The notes: generated from the sequence alone by a model not told the origin. Positions 23,860-34,200 are shown, numbered from the stretch's first letter. The stretch: 44,566 bases of DNA from Candidatus Dormiibacterota bacterium (GCA_003141695.1 PLNE01000152.1:21629-66194), one strand, 5' to 3'. Made by a program: numbers and translations.

Positions 23860-24510
23860 GTGAGCGATGCAGCCCTGGCGAGCGCTCGCGACCGGAGGCA
23901 TCCGACGCCGCTGTTGCAACGGATTCATGGGCTGGACAGCGCGGTCGAGGCCTGGGCGGCGGGCCGCCGCAGCGGGCCGATCGATGCCACGGCGCATCTC
24001 CTCTCCTCGGCGGCCGATCGGAGCAAGCTCTGGGCCGCCATTGCCCTAGTGAGGGCCCTGACCGATCGCGAAACGGGGCGTCAGGCCGGGGCACGAGCCC
24101 TCGTCACCGTGGCCATCCAGACCGCGCTGGTGGAGGGACTGGTCAAGCGGGCCACACGGCGTGACCGGCCCGGCAGCGACGTCCCCCTCAAGTTTCACGC
24201 CCGGCGGCCGCCGAGCACCTCCTTCCCCTCCGGGCACGCCGCCTCGGCGGCGGCCGCGGCAATCCTTCTCGCCGACGGGAGGCCGCGCTGGCGAGCACCG
24301 CTCGGGTTGCTGGCCCTGGGGGTCGCCTGGTCCCGGGTCCAGACCGGGCTGCACCATGTGAGCGACGTCCTGGCCGGGCTGGCGCTCGGTGCCGCGGTTG
24401 GGCTGCTGGTCCGCCGGCTCCTGCCCCTGCCGGCGCCGACGGCGCGAGCGGCGGTGCCCCAGGCCCCCGCCACCGGTGCGGGAGCTCCCAAGGATCTCCG
24501 CGTACACTGA
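23860..24510 (+). CDS. PAP2-family membrane phosphatase
   Basis: The 216-residue protein has the three PAP2 phosphatase motifs: KRATRRDRP, PSTSFPSGHAAS and SRVQTGLHHVSDVLAG, with the catalytic His in the last two. Four or so hydrophobic segments fit an integral membrane enzyme. GTG 23860 is preceded by GGAG at 7 nt. The UbiA-type transferase gene starts 8 bp after its stop. The same pairing is found in mycobacteria (Rv3807c-Rv3806c), where these act in making decaprenylphosphoryl-ribose/arabinose, so this enzyme may dephosphorylate the 5-phosphoribosyl lipid. That assignment is inference from synteny. Confidence 0.85.
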   Translation: MSDAALASARDRRHPTPLLQRIHGLDSAVEAWAAGRRSGPIDATAHLLSSAADRSKLWAAIALVRALTDRETGRQAGARALVTVAIQTALVEGLVKRATRRDRPGSDVPLKFHARRPPSTSFPSGHAASAAAAAILLADGRPRWRAPLGLLALGVAWSRVQTGLHHVSDVLAGLALGAAVGLLVRRLLPLPAPTARAAVPQAPATGAGAPKDLRVH

Positions 24511-24518
24511 TCGATCCT

Positions 24519-25487
24519 ATGAGCGCGACCACCGGCGGCAGGCTGGTCGATGAGGGGGCGGCGGTCAGCGAGCTGGTCAGCCGGCCCGAGGCGGCCGGCA
24601 AGGGAGGACTCCCGGGCCTGGCCCTCGACCTGATCCGCACCGCCCGGCCCCGGCAATGGGTTAAGAACGGCTTCGTCCTGCTTCCGGCCGTCTTCGGCGG
24701 AGCCTTCGGGATGGCCGCGCTCGGCCGGACGGCGCTGGCCACCGCCGCCTTCTGCCTGGCTTCCAGCGGCCTCTACTTCATCAACGACATCGCCGACCGG
24801 GACGCTGACCGCCTCCATGAGCGCAAGCGCCACCGCCCTATCGCGGCCGGGAGGCTGGGCGTCGGCACCGCCGTGACCGCCGGGGTGGTGCTGATGGCCG
24901 CGGGCCTGCTCCTCGGTCTCGCCGCATCCCTCGAGGCGGGCGGCCTGCTCGCCGCCTACGTCGTCTCCACGATCGCCTACTCGGCATGGCTCAAGCACGT
25001 CGCGATCCTCGACGTCATCGTGATCGCTGCGGGATTTGTCCTTCGGGTCGGTGCCGGCGCCGCCGCGGCTGCGGTGGTCCCCAGCGAATGGCTCCTCCTC
25101 TGCAGCCTCTTCCTCGCCCTCTTCCTCGGTTTCGGCAAGCGGTACAACGAGCTGGTGCTGCTCGGAGAGGACGCCCAGTCCCACCGCCCGGTCCTCGGCG
25201 AGTACACGGCCGCCTCCCTGCATCAGTTCCTCAACGCCTCGATGCTCGGGGCGCTCTTCTCGTACTGCCTCTGGGTGTTCATCTCCACTCAGGGGCAGGA
25301 GCATCACGGGCTGGTGCTCACCATCCCCTTTGCCGTCTACGGCATCTTCCGCTACACCCTGCTGATGGAGACCCGCCGGGAGGGCGGCCAGCCCGAGGAG
25401 GTGGTGCTCCGAGACCGGCCCACCCAGCTGGCCGCGCTGCTCTGGGTCGCCGTCGCGCTGCTGGCGATCTACGGCCCGAGGCTCTGA
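24519..25487 (+). CDS. UbiA-family prenyltransferase, likely decaprenyl-phosphate phosphoribosyltransferase
   Basis: The 322-residue membrane protein has about eight hydrophobic segments and both Asp-rich UbiA motifs. The first is NDIADRDADRLHERKRHRPIAAG. The second region, around YNELVLLGEDAQSHRP, is of the type seen in DPPR synthases. RPRQWVKNGFVLLPAVF at the start is typical of decaprenyl-phosphate phosphoribosyltransferases, which join phosphoribose (PRPP) to polyprenyl phosphate. With the preceding PAP2 phosphatase it could supply a lipid-linked pentose for surface glycans. The first 30 residues are soluble. TACACT lies 10 nt before the ATG, so it may also have its own promoter. It overlaps the convergent glycosyltransferase by 19 bp. 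Confidence 0.82.
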   Translation: MSATTGGRLVDEGAAVSELVSRPEAAGKGGLPGLALDLIRTARPRQWVKNGFVLLPAVFGGAFGMAALGRTALATAAFCLASSGLYFINDIADRDADRLHERKRHRPIAAGRLGVGTAVTAGVVLMAAGLLLGLAASLEAGGLLAAYVVSTIAYSAWLKHVAILDVIVIAAGFVLRVGAGAAAAAVVPSEWLLLCSLFLALFLGFGKRYNELVLLGEDAQSHRPVLGEYTAASLHQFLNASMLGALFSYCLWVFISTQGQEHHGLVLTIPFAVYGIFRYTLLMETRREGGQPEEVVLRDRPTQLAALLWVAVALLAIYGPRL

Positions 25488-26623
25488 GCGCCCGGAGCGT
25501 GCACGCCTGCGACATCGCGCAGCAGGGCCGCGTGTCTCTCGACGACTGAATCCACCGACCACAGCTCCCGGGCCCGCGCCGCAGCCCGGACACGATCGGC
25601 CGGACCCGGCAGCGGCTCGGAGAGAAACTCCGCGATGGCGCCCGCATCCCGGGGCGGGACCAGGCGTCCGAGATGGACCTCCGTGAGCGGCACCCGGACC
25701 CCGGGCAGGTCGCTGGCGAGCGCCGGCACGCCGAGCATCAGGGCCTCCGCCTGCACGATGCCGAAGGCCTCCAGAGGGTTGATCGAGGGGAGCGCCAGCA
25801 CGTCGATCGAGGCGTAGAAGTCCGCCACCTGCGAGTCGGGAAGGAATCCGAGGAGCTGGATGCGGGGATCCCCGGCGGCGCGCCGCCGGACGCTCTCGAC
25901 GACCGAACCGCCCGCCACGGCGGCGAAGTCTCCGGCGAGCAGGAGGCGCGCGTCCGGATCGGAGAGCTGCCGGAAAGCGTCGACCAGGTACTCGATCCCC
26001 TTCTCCTCGACGAGCCGGCCAAGGAAGCCCACGTGCAGGCTACCGGTCGACCGGAAGGTGGGCATGCCTCCGGAGCGGTCGCGGCAGGGCGGCGGGATCG
26101 CCCTCAGCCGGGGCAGCAGGGCAGCGGCCAGGCGCGACGACTGGGCGTAGTCGGCGCTGGTGGCGACGACGGCCCGGCTTCGGTGCAGTGCGAGCCGCGA
26201 CGAGAGCTCGAGCGCCGCGGTCTGGGCCCGGTTGGCGAGGCCCGCCGGGAGGGTGACATCGCAGTGGTACATGGAGACGATTGGGGTTCGCCGGACCACG
26301 GCGGCGATGAGCCCGGCCTCCAGCAGGGGGAGATGGAGGAGCAGCGCCTGGCTCCGGGCGGCGACCCGGGCGACGGTGGGCACGAACGAGGGGCTGACCG
26401 CCCCCTTGCCGATGCGGGCGATCACCGGGGTGCGGATGACCTCCACACCGTGCAGCGTCTCCCGGGCCGGGAGCTTGGGATCGTGGCGGGCGGCGACCAC
26501 CGTGACCCGCCAGCCGCGTGCGGCCAGGCCCTCGGCGATTGCCCGGGCCGTCTCGGTCAGGCCGCTGACGTACGGGGCGTAGTAGGTCAGTGCCACCGCC
26601 AGGTCCCGGCGCCGGTCAGCCAC
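25469..26623 (-). CDS. Glycosyltransferase family 4 (GT-B fold)
   Basis: The 384-residue cytoplasmic enzyme begins at GTG 26623. TYYAPYVSGLTETARAIAEGLAARGW is the N-terminal nucleotide-free Rossmann domain with the usual Gly-rich loop. The C-terminal half has LHVGFLGRLVEEKGIEYLVDAF and LLGFLPDSQVADFYASIDVLALPS. It also has NPLEAFGIVQAEALMLGVPALASDLPG, the E-x7-E region that binds the donor nucleotide-sugar. It overlaps the upstream membrane-protein gene by 8 bp, so the two form an operon. The acceptor is probably a lipid-linked or surface glycan. Confidence 0.88.
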   Translation of the reverse strand: MADRRRDLAVALTYYAPYVSGLTETARAIAEGLAARGWRVTVVAARHDPKLPARETLHGVEVIRTPVIARIGKGAVSPSFVPTVARVAARSQALLLHLPLLEAGLIAAVVRRTPIVSMYHCDVTLPAGLANRAQTAALELSSRLALHRSRAVVATSADYAQSSRLAAALLPRLRAIPPPCRDRSGGMPTFRSTGSLHVGFLGRLVEEKGIEYLVDAFRQLSDPDARLLLAGDFAAVAGGSVVESVRRRAAGDPRIQLLGFLPDSQVADFYASIDVLALPSINPLEAFGIVQAEALMLGVPALASDLPGVRVPLTEVHLGRLVPPRDAGAIAEFLSEPLPGPADRVRAAARARELWSVDSVVERHAALLRDVAGVHAPGAQSLGP

Positions 26624-28805
26624 CGGCGACGCCCAGGAGCCGGATCGACAGGAGGCTCGGGTCCCCCGGAGCCGGGGAGGCCGCCGGCAGGAGGTTGTCC
26701 AGCTGGACGAGGGAGACGGGAGCTGGGTCGGAGAAGGTGATCGAGGTCGGGGACGTCCCGACCGCAACTGGCCCGGAGAGGGGGGCGGGGAGCAGCTGGA
26801 AGGAGGACGAGGCCCCGGTCTCGATCGACACGGCCACCGGCTCCGGCGCCACCTGGGGGAGTGCCTCGACGGTGAGGGTCACCTGGGTGACACCCGGGCT
26901 GTGCACGACCAGCACCTCACCGTCGTTCACCTGCCACTGTGACGGCCCCGTCGCGTCGGTCTCGGGGCGGAGGTAGTTGACGGCCCCGAGGGCGATGACC
27001 GCGCTGCCCCTGCTGAGGTCCAGGAACCTGAAGCGCGAGTCGCTCCCTACCACCACGCCGGGCGCGGCGCTGACGAAGTCCTGGTCATCCACGACCACGT
27101 AGCGGCGGTACGTCCCGTCGTCGTACTGCAGGGCGGCCACCCCCCCGTAGTCCGGATACACGAACGGGTAGTGCACGGCGGTCAGGTCCCTGGTTGCGTA
27201 CATCAGCCACAGCTGGTCGAAGTGATCGTTGCTGATGACCATCGCTCCGTCTCCCGTCGGGCCGGCCACGCTCCGGATCCAGCCGGCCGCCTGCTGGAAA
27301 TCGGCGTCGACCTGGCGCTGGGGGTCGGCGGCAGCCACCCACCCGTCCGTGGTGTGAACGTTGACGTACACGAAGGCGGCCGTCGCGCCGGCGAGGCCCA
27401 CCATGGCGATGTAGACGATCTCGCGCCAGCGGGCGAGCAGCACCTGAAGAAGCGACGTCCAGCCGATGGCGCTGAAGAGGAGGACGAGCGCGAGGCTGAT
27501 CTCGATCGCCCGGTCCTGCCCGTACGGGAAGTAGCGGACCGTGCTGAGCAGGATCACCGTCAGGGCGATCGAGGCGGTGACACAGGCGATCAGCCGGCGG
27601 ACGGGGGAGATGGCCATCGCCGCCACCAGGCCGATCGCGATCATGCCCGCGAGGGGCAGCGCGTACAGGCTCCCCTGGGGGGTCCACACCTCCCGGGTGC
27701 CCGTGAAGTGCGCCAGGACGGTGAGCGCCGGTCCGAGGAACGCCGAGGGCTGGGTGCTGCTGGCGCCGGCGGCGTTGAGCACCAGTGACCTCACCGCGTC
27801 GTACCAGACGAAGGGCGCGATCACCGCCGCGACGACGGCGAGCACGACCGCCGCCCGCAGCGGAGCGAGCAGCGTCCTGGGATTCCTGACCAGGACAAAG
27901 GCGACCATCCCCAGGCCGATCACCGGCAAGTACTCGGTGTAGCTGCCGGCCAGGGCCGCGACCGCGCCCGCGGCCAGCCAGAGGGGAGGCCGTTGCTCCG
28001 GCGCGGACGTCCGGCCACGGTCGACGTAGGCGGCGAAGAGCGTCAGTGCGATCGGCACGGTGGCGATGCCGAGCATCCCCGCCGAGTTCGCGTTGAAGAC
28101 CTCGAAGGCGAGCACCCCCGACATGGAGGCGACGAAGCCACCCGCCAGCCCGATCTCTCGGCGGAGCCCGAGCGTGGCGGCCGCGGCAGCGCAGGCGCCG
28201 GGCAGCAGGGCGAGCCAGAGCGCGGAGACCGTGTACCAGGTCTGCTCCGGGTTGGTGTGGTCGGCGTCGGCGATCGCCGCCTGGTCCAGCTCCTCGCCGA
28301 TCCGCAGGCCGGTGGTGAGGTGGATGCGGGTGTAGCCCCAGACCGGGGGCTCGTCGGCGGGGGACGGGACGTCGGTCGCCGGGTGCTGCAGCAGCCAGTC
28401 GCTGACGGTGATGAAGCTATACGCGTCGTCGCCGCTGGTGGGCGCCACCAGGGTGGCGCCGTAGGGCTCGGCCGGTCGGAGGACGAGAAGGAGGGGGACG
28501 GCTCCCAGGACAAGGGCCAGTCCCAGCCAGCGCGCATCCAGCAGTGGCCGCCACCAGCGCCGCACCCGCCACGTCCTCACCGCGAGGGCGACCGCCGCCA
28601 GCCCGGCGAGGATCGGAAGTCCCACCTGGACACCGACCACGATCGTCGTGGCGTGAAGCCCGACCACCAGGGCCATCGCCCCCACCGCGGGTAGGGCGGG
28701 GAGCAGCCGTCGCTGCCAGGTCTCGGGGAGCCACGCGAGGACGGCGACGCCACTGGCGCCGAGGAGCACCAGGGCCACGACGGCGACTTCGAGGAGGCTC
28801 AGCAT
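26616..28805 (-). CDS. Large polytopic membrane protein (GT-C-like) with C-terminal soluble domain
   Basis: The 729-residue protein has about 11-13 hydrophobic segments over residues 1-490. APTSGDDAYSFITVSDWLL lies in the first large loop, where the acidic pair resembles the GT-C active-site motif. The C-terminal about 230 residues are soluble, with ISNDHFDQLWLMYATRDL and DSRFRFLDLSRGSAVIALG. A paralogue is at 42885-44566, matching through both domains. It may move or transfer sugars from lipid carriers; the activity is not established. It is coupled to the GT4 gene downstream, so the pair may act on one glycan. Confidence 0.65.
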   Translation of the reverse strand: MLSLLEVAVVALVLLGASGVAVLAWLPETWQRRLLPALPAVGAMALVVGLHATTIVVGVQVGLPILAGLAAVALAVRTWRVRRWWRPLLDARWLGLALVLGAVPLLLVLRPAEPYGATLVAPTSGDDAYSFITVSDWLLQHPATDVPSPADEPPVWGYTRIHLTTGLRIGEELDQAAIADADHTNPEQTWYTVSALWLALLPGACAAAAATLGLRREIGLAGGFVASMSGVLAFEVFNANSAGMLGIATVPIALTLFAAYVDRGRTSAPEQRPPLWLAAGAVAALAGSYTEYLPVIGLGMVAFVLVRNPRTLLAPLRAAVVLAVVAAVIAPFVWYDAVRSLVLNAAGASSTQPSAFLGPALTVLAHFTGTREVWTPQGSLYALPLAGMIAIGLVAAMAISPVRRLIACVTASIALTVILLSTVRYFPYGQDRAIEISLALVLLFSAIGWTSLLQVLLARWREIVYIAMVGLAGATAAFVYVNVHTTDGWVAAADPQRQVDADFQQAAGWIRSVAGPTGDGAMVISNDHFDQLWLMYATRDLTAVHYPFVYPDYGGVAALQYDDGTYRRYVVVDDQDFVSAAPGVVVGSDSRFRFLDLSRGSAVIALGAVNYLRPETDATGPSQWQVNDGEVLVVHSPGVTQVTLTVEALPQVAPEPVAVSIETGASSSFQLLPAPLSGPVAVGTSPTSITFSDPAPVSLVQLDNLLPAASPAPGDPSLLSIRLLGVAGG

Positions 28806-28831
28806 GGGCTGGGAATGGGCAAGCCGGCCCC

Positions 28832-28837
28832 ATGGTA
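28832..28837 (-). promoter_or_regulatory. Putative -10 element of the membrane protein/GT4 operon
   Basis: TACCAT lies 26 nt before the ATG at 28805, leaving a leader of about 20 nt with no Shine-Dalgarno. The 109-bp gap also contains a GC-rich hairpin near 28900. Confidence 0.35.
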
Positions 28838-28914
28838 ATGAAGCGGCACGCCGCTCCTCGGCCCGGCCCCGTAGGCGATCGCCTCCTCCCTTCCGCGCAC
28901 GCCGCGTGGAGGGG

Positions 28915-31128
28915 CTAGGTGGTCACCCCCAGGGCGCGGAAGACGTCCTGCCCGGGCAGGTATGCCGGGGCCGCCGCGTAGGGCGCCCCGCCGAAGGCGT
29001 GGAGGCCGCCGAAACCGTCGAGGACGTAGCCGGAGGGCGGGCTCGAGCTGTACTCGCTCATCGCCACCGCGATGTCCCAATTGGGCCAGTAGGCGGTCGC
29101 GGTGACCGGTGGCGCGTCACCGAAGGGGTGGACACCGCCGAAGCCGTCGAGGATGTAGCCTCCCCCCGAGTCATCGAGGGTGACACCGGTCGCGATGTCC
29201 CAACCCGGCCAGTAGGGCCCGTTGGTGGGGATGGACGGCATCGGCGTCCCTGCGGCGGCGAACGGATGGAGCCCGCCAAAGCCGTCCATGACCCAGCCGC
29301 TGCGGTTGTCGGGACGGAGCACGATCCCCACGGCTATGTCCCAGTTTGGCCAGTAGCCGGTGATCGTGACCGGCGGGGCGTTGCCGAAAGGATGGAGGCC
29401 GCCGAAGCCGTCCAGCACGTAGCCACCGGCGCAGCCAGAGGTGACCACGATCCCGTTGGCGATGTCCCAGCCCGGCCAGTACGCTGAGGTGGGGAGGTTG
29501 GGAGCCGTCCCGAAGGGGTGGACGCCGCCGAAGCCGTCGAGCACGTAGCCGCCGGTGTGGTTGGGGCACACCGCCACGCCCGTGGCGATCGTCCAGCCGG
29601 GCCAGTACGGGCCGTTGCCGGTCGGGGCTGCGACCGACCCGAAGTGGTGCACGCCACCGTAGCCGTCCAGGGTGATGCCGTTGACGGCAGCCAGAGGCAC
29701 GCTGGCGAAGGCATTCACATAGTCGCCCCCGCCCACATAGAGCTGTCCGTTGGCTGCCGTCGGAGTGGTGAAGTGGGTGGAGCCGCTGATCGAGAGGGAC
29801 TGCTCCAGCTGGCCGGTGGCGGTGGAGAAGCCCAGCAGCTGGCCACCGCCGGAGCTGACCGACCACACCAGCCCACCGGCCACGATGGGGGGGTGGTTGG
29901 CGACGTTGGCGGTGTTGTACCAGAGGGTGGAGAAGTCGTCGTTGCTGTTTGCGATCTGGACCGCCGTCATGCCGTCGCTGCAGCCCACAAAGACGGTGCC
30001 GCCGGCGTAGGCGAGGCTGCCGAAGGCGGCGTCCGACGTCGCGTGGCAGACCTGGTGCTCGGCGATCTGGCCGCCGATGTGCCCCAGGGCGGTGGTGTTG
30101 AGCAGGTAGCCCATCCCGGACTTGCCGACGATGAAGATCCGGCCGTTGGGGAGCTGGAGGGGCGCGGTGGAGCCGAGGTCGGCGTCGCCGGCGTTGTCGT
30201 GGTACCAGGTGCTGGGGGCGAAGTAGTCGACCGGTGCTCCCTGGGCCAGGTTGTTCGGGTCGAGCTTGATCACGCCGTCGCTGTAGTCGTACTGGTCAGA
30301 AGAGTTGACGTGGTTGCTGTTGCCGGTGGCAGCGTAGATGTAGCCGGCGGCGTCCTCCGAGAGCCCCCCGGCCGACCAGTCCGCCCCCTGGCTGTCGCCC
30401 GAGTCCACCTCGCTCGACGCCCACCAGGTCAGGCTGCCGGATCCGCTCTCCGGGTAGCTCACCACATAGCCGTGGTAGCCACCGCAGTCCCCGTCGTTGC
30501 CGCCCATGGGCACGTACACCCGCCCGTCGGTGACCAGCAGAGCGCCGCGGTCCTCCATGGTCAGGGCCTCGTTGCTCCACGTGATCCCGGACGGGTTGCT
30601 GGTGTCCGGCGGGTCGATGTTGGCAGACCAGTTCACCGCCCCTGTGCTCAGGCTGAGGCTGACCAGGTCGAAGTAGAAGCTGGAGCCGCCGGTCTGGATG
30701 TTGGCGACCACGTAGACGTTGCCCCCGTCGATGACCGGGGTGCTGGTGATCCCCTGCGGGTTGATGTCCCCACAGGTGATCGCCGTGGTGCGCGGCGTCC
30801 CCAGGTGGGTCGACCATTCGACCGCGCCGTCCGAGCTGTCGAGGGAGTAGACGGTGTCGTTCTCGGTGGCGACGACCACCTGGTTGCCGACCACCAGAGG
30901 AGCCGCGTAGGTCGCCCCGTCCAGCCGCGTGGACGTCCAGGCCGGCACCGGGCTGGAGAGACCGGGATCGGCCGTGTCGTCGCCCTGCCGTGTGTTGTCA
31001 CCGTGGTAGGTGGGCCAGTCGGTCGCTGTGACCCCGAGCGGGCTGAGCGCGAGCAGGCCGACCACCAGGATTGGGAGTGCGTGCAATGTCCGGCGGAAGG
31101 CCCCATGGCTGGAATGTGGTGTGGGCAT
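28915..31128 (-). CDS. Secreted PQQ-type propeller + six-repeat C-terminal module
   Basis: The 737-residue protein has a signal peptide (RTLHALPILVVGLLALSPLGVTA). A PQQ/pyrrolo-quinoline-like beta-propeller covers about residues 25-480. It shows WPTYHGDNTRQG at its start and repeated [VI]-V-VATENDTVYSLDSSDGAVEW-type blades; ALLVTDGRVYVPMGG and GYIYAATGNSNH are further blades. No PQQ-dependent catalytic set is obvious, so it may be a binding protein. The last 253 residues are the six-repeat module. ATG 31128 is set by TACCTT at 7 nt; an upstream frame to 31164 is rejected. Two glycan-type genes lie directly downstream. Confidence 0.8.
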   Translation of the reverse strand: MPTPHSSHGAFRRTLHALPILVVGLLALSPLGVTATDWPTYHGDNTRQGDDTADPGLSSPVPAWTSTRLDGATYAAPLVVGNQVVVATENDTVYSLDSSDGAVEWSTHLGTPRTTAITCGDINPQGITSTPVIDGGNVYVVANIQTGGSSFYFDLVSLSLSTGAVNWSANIDPPDTSNPSGITWSNEALTMEDRGALLVTDGRVYVPMGGNDGDCGGYHGYVVSYPESGSGSLTWWASSEVDSGDSQGADWSAGGLSEDAAGYIYAATGNSNHVNSSDQYDYSDGVIKLDPNNLAQGAPVDYFAPSTWYHDNAGDADLGSTAPLQLPNGRIFIVGKSGMGYLLNTTALGHIGGQIAEHQVCHATSDAAFGSLAYAGGTVFVGCSDGMTAVQIANSNDDFSTLWYNTANVANHPPIVAGGLVWSVSSGGGQLLGFSTATGQLEQSLSISGSTHFTTPTAANGQLYVGGGDYVNAFASVPLAAVNGITLDGYGGVHHFGSVAAPTGNGPYWPGWTIATGVAVCPNHTGGYVLDGFGGVHPFGTAPNLPTSAYWPGWDIANGIVVTSGCAGGYVLDGFGGLHPFGNAPPVTITGYWPNWDIAVGIVLRPDNRSGWVMDGFGGLHPFAAAGTPMPSIPTNGPYWPGWDIATGVTLDDSGGGYILDGFGGVHPFGDAPPVTATAYWPNWDIAVAMSEYSSSPPSGYVLDGFGGLHAFGGAPYAAAPAYLPGQDVFRALGVTT
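28918..29676 (-). repeat. Six-repeat C-terminal module, copy B
   Basis: Six units of 38-46 residues. Four of the six begin G-[YW]-[VI]-[LM]-DGFGG-[LV]-HPF and the first five end YWP-[GN]-W-[DT]-IA. The last ends YLPGQDVF and stops nine residues later. Confidence 0.9.
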
Positions 31129-31135
31129 GACAGCC

Positions 31136-31141
31136 AAGGTA
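31136..31141 (-). promoter_or_regulatory. Putative -10 element (leaderless) of the PQQ-type protein gene
   Basis: TACCTT lies 7 nt before the ATG at 31128. Confidence 0.45.
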
Positions 31142-31237
31142 GCAACCGGGGATCCGGCTGTCATCTCCGGGTGGCGCGAAGGGGGTGCCGCACCCGTGCC
31201 CGGTGAGGGCGCGTGGGCACCGGGACGGGCCCGGGGA

Positions 31238-34200
31238 TCAGGAGGCGGTGACGATGCCGACGACGACGTCCTGGTTCGGGAAGTACCCGGTTACCGTGAG
31301 CATCGGCGCACCCCCGGCCGGATGGATATCACCGAAACCGTCCAGGGTGTAGACGCCGGTGCCGCCGTAGGCCACCGCGATGCCGCGGACGATGTCCCAG
31401 TTTGGCCAGTAGCCGCTGGGGGTGATCACCGGGGCGTTGCCGAAGGGGTGGATGCCCCCGAAGCCGTCCACCGTGTAGCCCCCAGTGGCGGTGGCGACGA
31501 TCCCGCGGGCGATGGTCCAGCCCGGCCAGTACCCGGAGGGGGCTTGGTAGGGCGCCCCGTTGAACGGGTGCAGCCCCCCGAAGCCGTCCATCACGTAGCC
31601 CTCCTCGGTGCCCGGGATCACCGTGATCTTGGTGGCGATGTCCCAATTGGGCCAGTAGCCGGTGCCGTTGCAGGGGACGTCGCCGATGACCGCGCTGGAG
31701 TCGGCCCAGGGATGGAGGCCGCCGAAGCCGTCGAGGACGCAGCCGGCGGCGTGCTGAACGCCGCCCACGGTGATGCAGAAGGCGGCGACGTCGTTGGCGA
31801 TGGTCCAGCCCGGCCAGTAGCCGGTGATGTCGGGGATGGCGGGCATGGGAGTGCCGGCGGCGGCAAACGGATGCAGCCCACCGAAGCCGTCCATCACCCA
31901 CCCCGAGTACTGCCCGGTGGTGTCACAGGGATCCATGACGATCGACTTGGCGATCTGCCAGCCCGACCAGTAGCCGGTGATCGTGACCGGCGGCGAGTCG
32001 CCGAAATTGTGGACGCCGCCGTAGGCGTCGAGGGTGTACCCGCCACCTGAGGTGGCCGGCGGTGAAACGTAGGTGTAGGCGTCAGGGCCGGTGGACGACG
32101 GGCCAGTCGGGTTGGTCGCCGTAATGTTGACCGTCCCCGCGGCGCCCGCGGGCGTCAGCGCTCTGAGCTGAGTCGGACTGATGAACTCCAGCCCGGTGGC
32201 AAGGTTGGACCCGAAGTCTACCGTGGCGCCCGCTTCAAAGCCGGTGCCGTTGATCGTGACCAACTGGTAACCCAATGGCGATCCGAACGACGGAATTACC
32301 GACGTGACGGACGGCGTGGGTGGCGGGCCGCTTTGCACGTACGTGTACGCGGAGGTGCCGTCCTCCAGGCTGCTCCCATAGGCGTCGGTAGCCTGGAGGT
32401 AGACGTCGCCGGCACCCGCCGCAGGGGTGGAGCAGCTGAAGCTGCTAGTGGTCACGTTGGTCGGGGTCACCGAAACTCCCCCCAGGGTGACGGTCATGCT
32501 CCCGTCGGTGGGAAATCCGTATCCGCTCACCGTGACCGTCTGGTTTCCACCCAACGGACCCGCCGCCGGGGTCAGGGACGTCACCACTGGCGGCGAGTCA
32601 CCCTGCACACTCTGCACGATCAGCGTCTGGTCGATGGTGCTGCTGATGGCCGCATCGCCCACTGCCCAGCAGTTGACCAACCCGTCACAGGTGACGCCGA
32701 AGAGCTCGTCACTGATGGTGGAGGGGTTGGGACTGGGAGGGCTGGTGGAGACGTACCAACCCCCGTCCGTGTCCTGGAGCACAAAAGTCTGAGCGACGGA
32801 GCCCGTGGTTGGGAAGTATGTGCCCACGGCCCAGCAGTCGGCCGCGCTCGCGCACGAAACCGCATACAGGTCAGAGGCGACGCCGGGGCTGATACTGCCG
32901 ATGCTGACCCAGTCCGTTCCGTTGTACTGCTCGACAAGGGTCGAGTTGTACATCCCGGGGATGTCGAAGACGCCGACCGTCCAGCAATTGTCGCGGCCCG
33001 TGCACGCCACGGAATAGAGCGAGTTGAAGGTGATGGCCGAATTGCTCATTCCGCTGTCTGGACTGCTGACCACGGACCAACCGCTGCCAGCGTAATGGTA
33101 GATGAGCGTCTGGTATTGATCCGAGCTGTCGTACTCCGCTCCGACCGCCCAGCAGTCGGTCGCGCTCACGCAGCTGATCCCATCCAGGAGGTCGCCATAC
33201 TGATCCAAGTCGACGGACCATCCGCTGCCGTTGAACTCCAGGATCAGCGGCTGGTATGCGTCGATCGCGGTGTCGACGTAGTCTCCGACCGCCCAGCATT
33301 CCGTGGAGCTGGCGCAGGCGACGTCGAAGAGCCAGTTCCCCTCAGATCCCACATCGGGGCTGGCCACGATGGACCACGTGGTCCCGTCGTACCATTCGAT
33401 GAGGGTCTGGCTCACCCCACCCGCGACCTGGTAGTCGCCGACGGTCCAGCAGTCGGTGGGTCCGGCGCATGCGATGCCGTTCAGAACGTTGTTGGCGTTG
33501 GCGCCCTCACTGGGACTGCTCACCGTCCCCCAACCGCCTCCGATGTTCTCCTCGATCGCGGTTTCCGGTCCGCTCGCACCGGTGCCCACGGCCCAACACT
33601 CATCGGGGCTCGTGCAGGTGTCCGCGTACAGGACATCGCTGCTCGGGCTGCTGGCGACCGTCCACGGACCAGCAGGCTGCTGGAGCTCAGCGATGATCGT
33701 CCCGGCGTCGATGCCCACCGCCCAGCACACGGCGGCGTTCACGCAGGTGACCCCGGTGAGATCGACCAAGGCGCCCGTGTCGGGATTGGAGTAAAGGCTC
33801 CAAGCGCTACCGTTCCACTGGTCGAGCGCGGTGCTACCGATCGACCCGACCGACCAACAATCCGTGGCACTCAGACAGGTCACGCCGGCCAGTCCCACGC
33901 CATTCCCGTCAGCACTCGTGGCGGTGTACTGCGTCCAACTGGTGCCGTCGTAGTGTACGAACAGGGTCTCCTCATAGGGGGCGGAGTACGAGGTGCCGAC
34001 CGCCCAGCAGTCGGTGGCACTGGCACAGCTCACCGACGCCAGGTCGCCTTCCACCAGCGCACTGGGCGTGACGACAGACCAAGAGGTGCCGTCATACTGA
34101 TAGAAGAGGGCCCGCTGCAGGTAGGGCGCACCGTTGCCCTCCTGCTGATAACCGACTGCCCAGCAGTCGGTCGAGTCGACGCAGGTCACCGACGAGAGCG

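Noticed and set aside
29518-31206. 562-codon plus-strand frame
   Set aside because: Antisense to the PQQ-type secreted protein. It is Val/Gly/Arg-rich with no recognisable domain.
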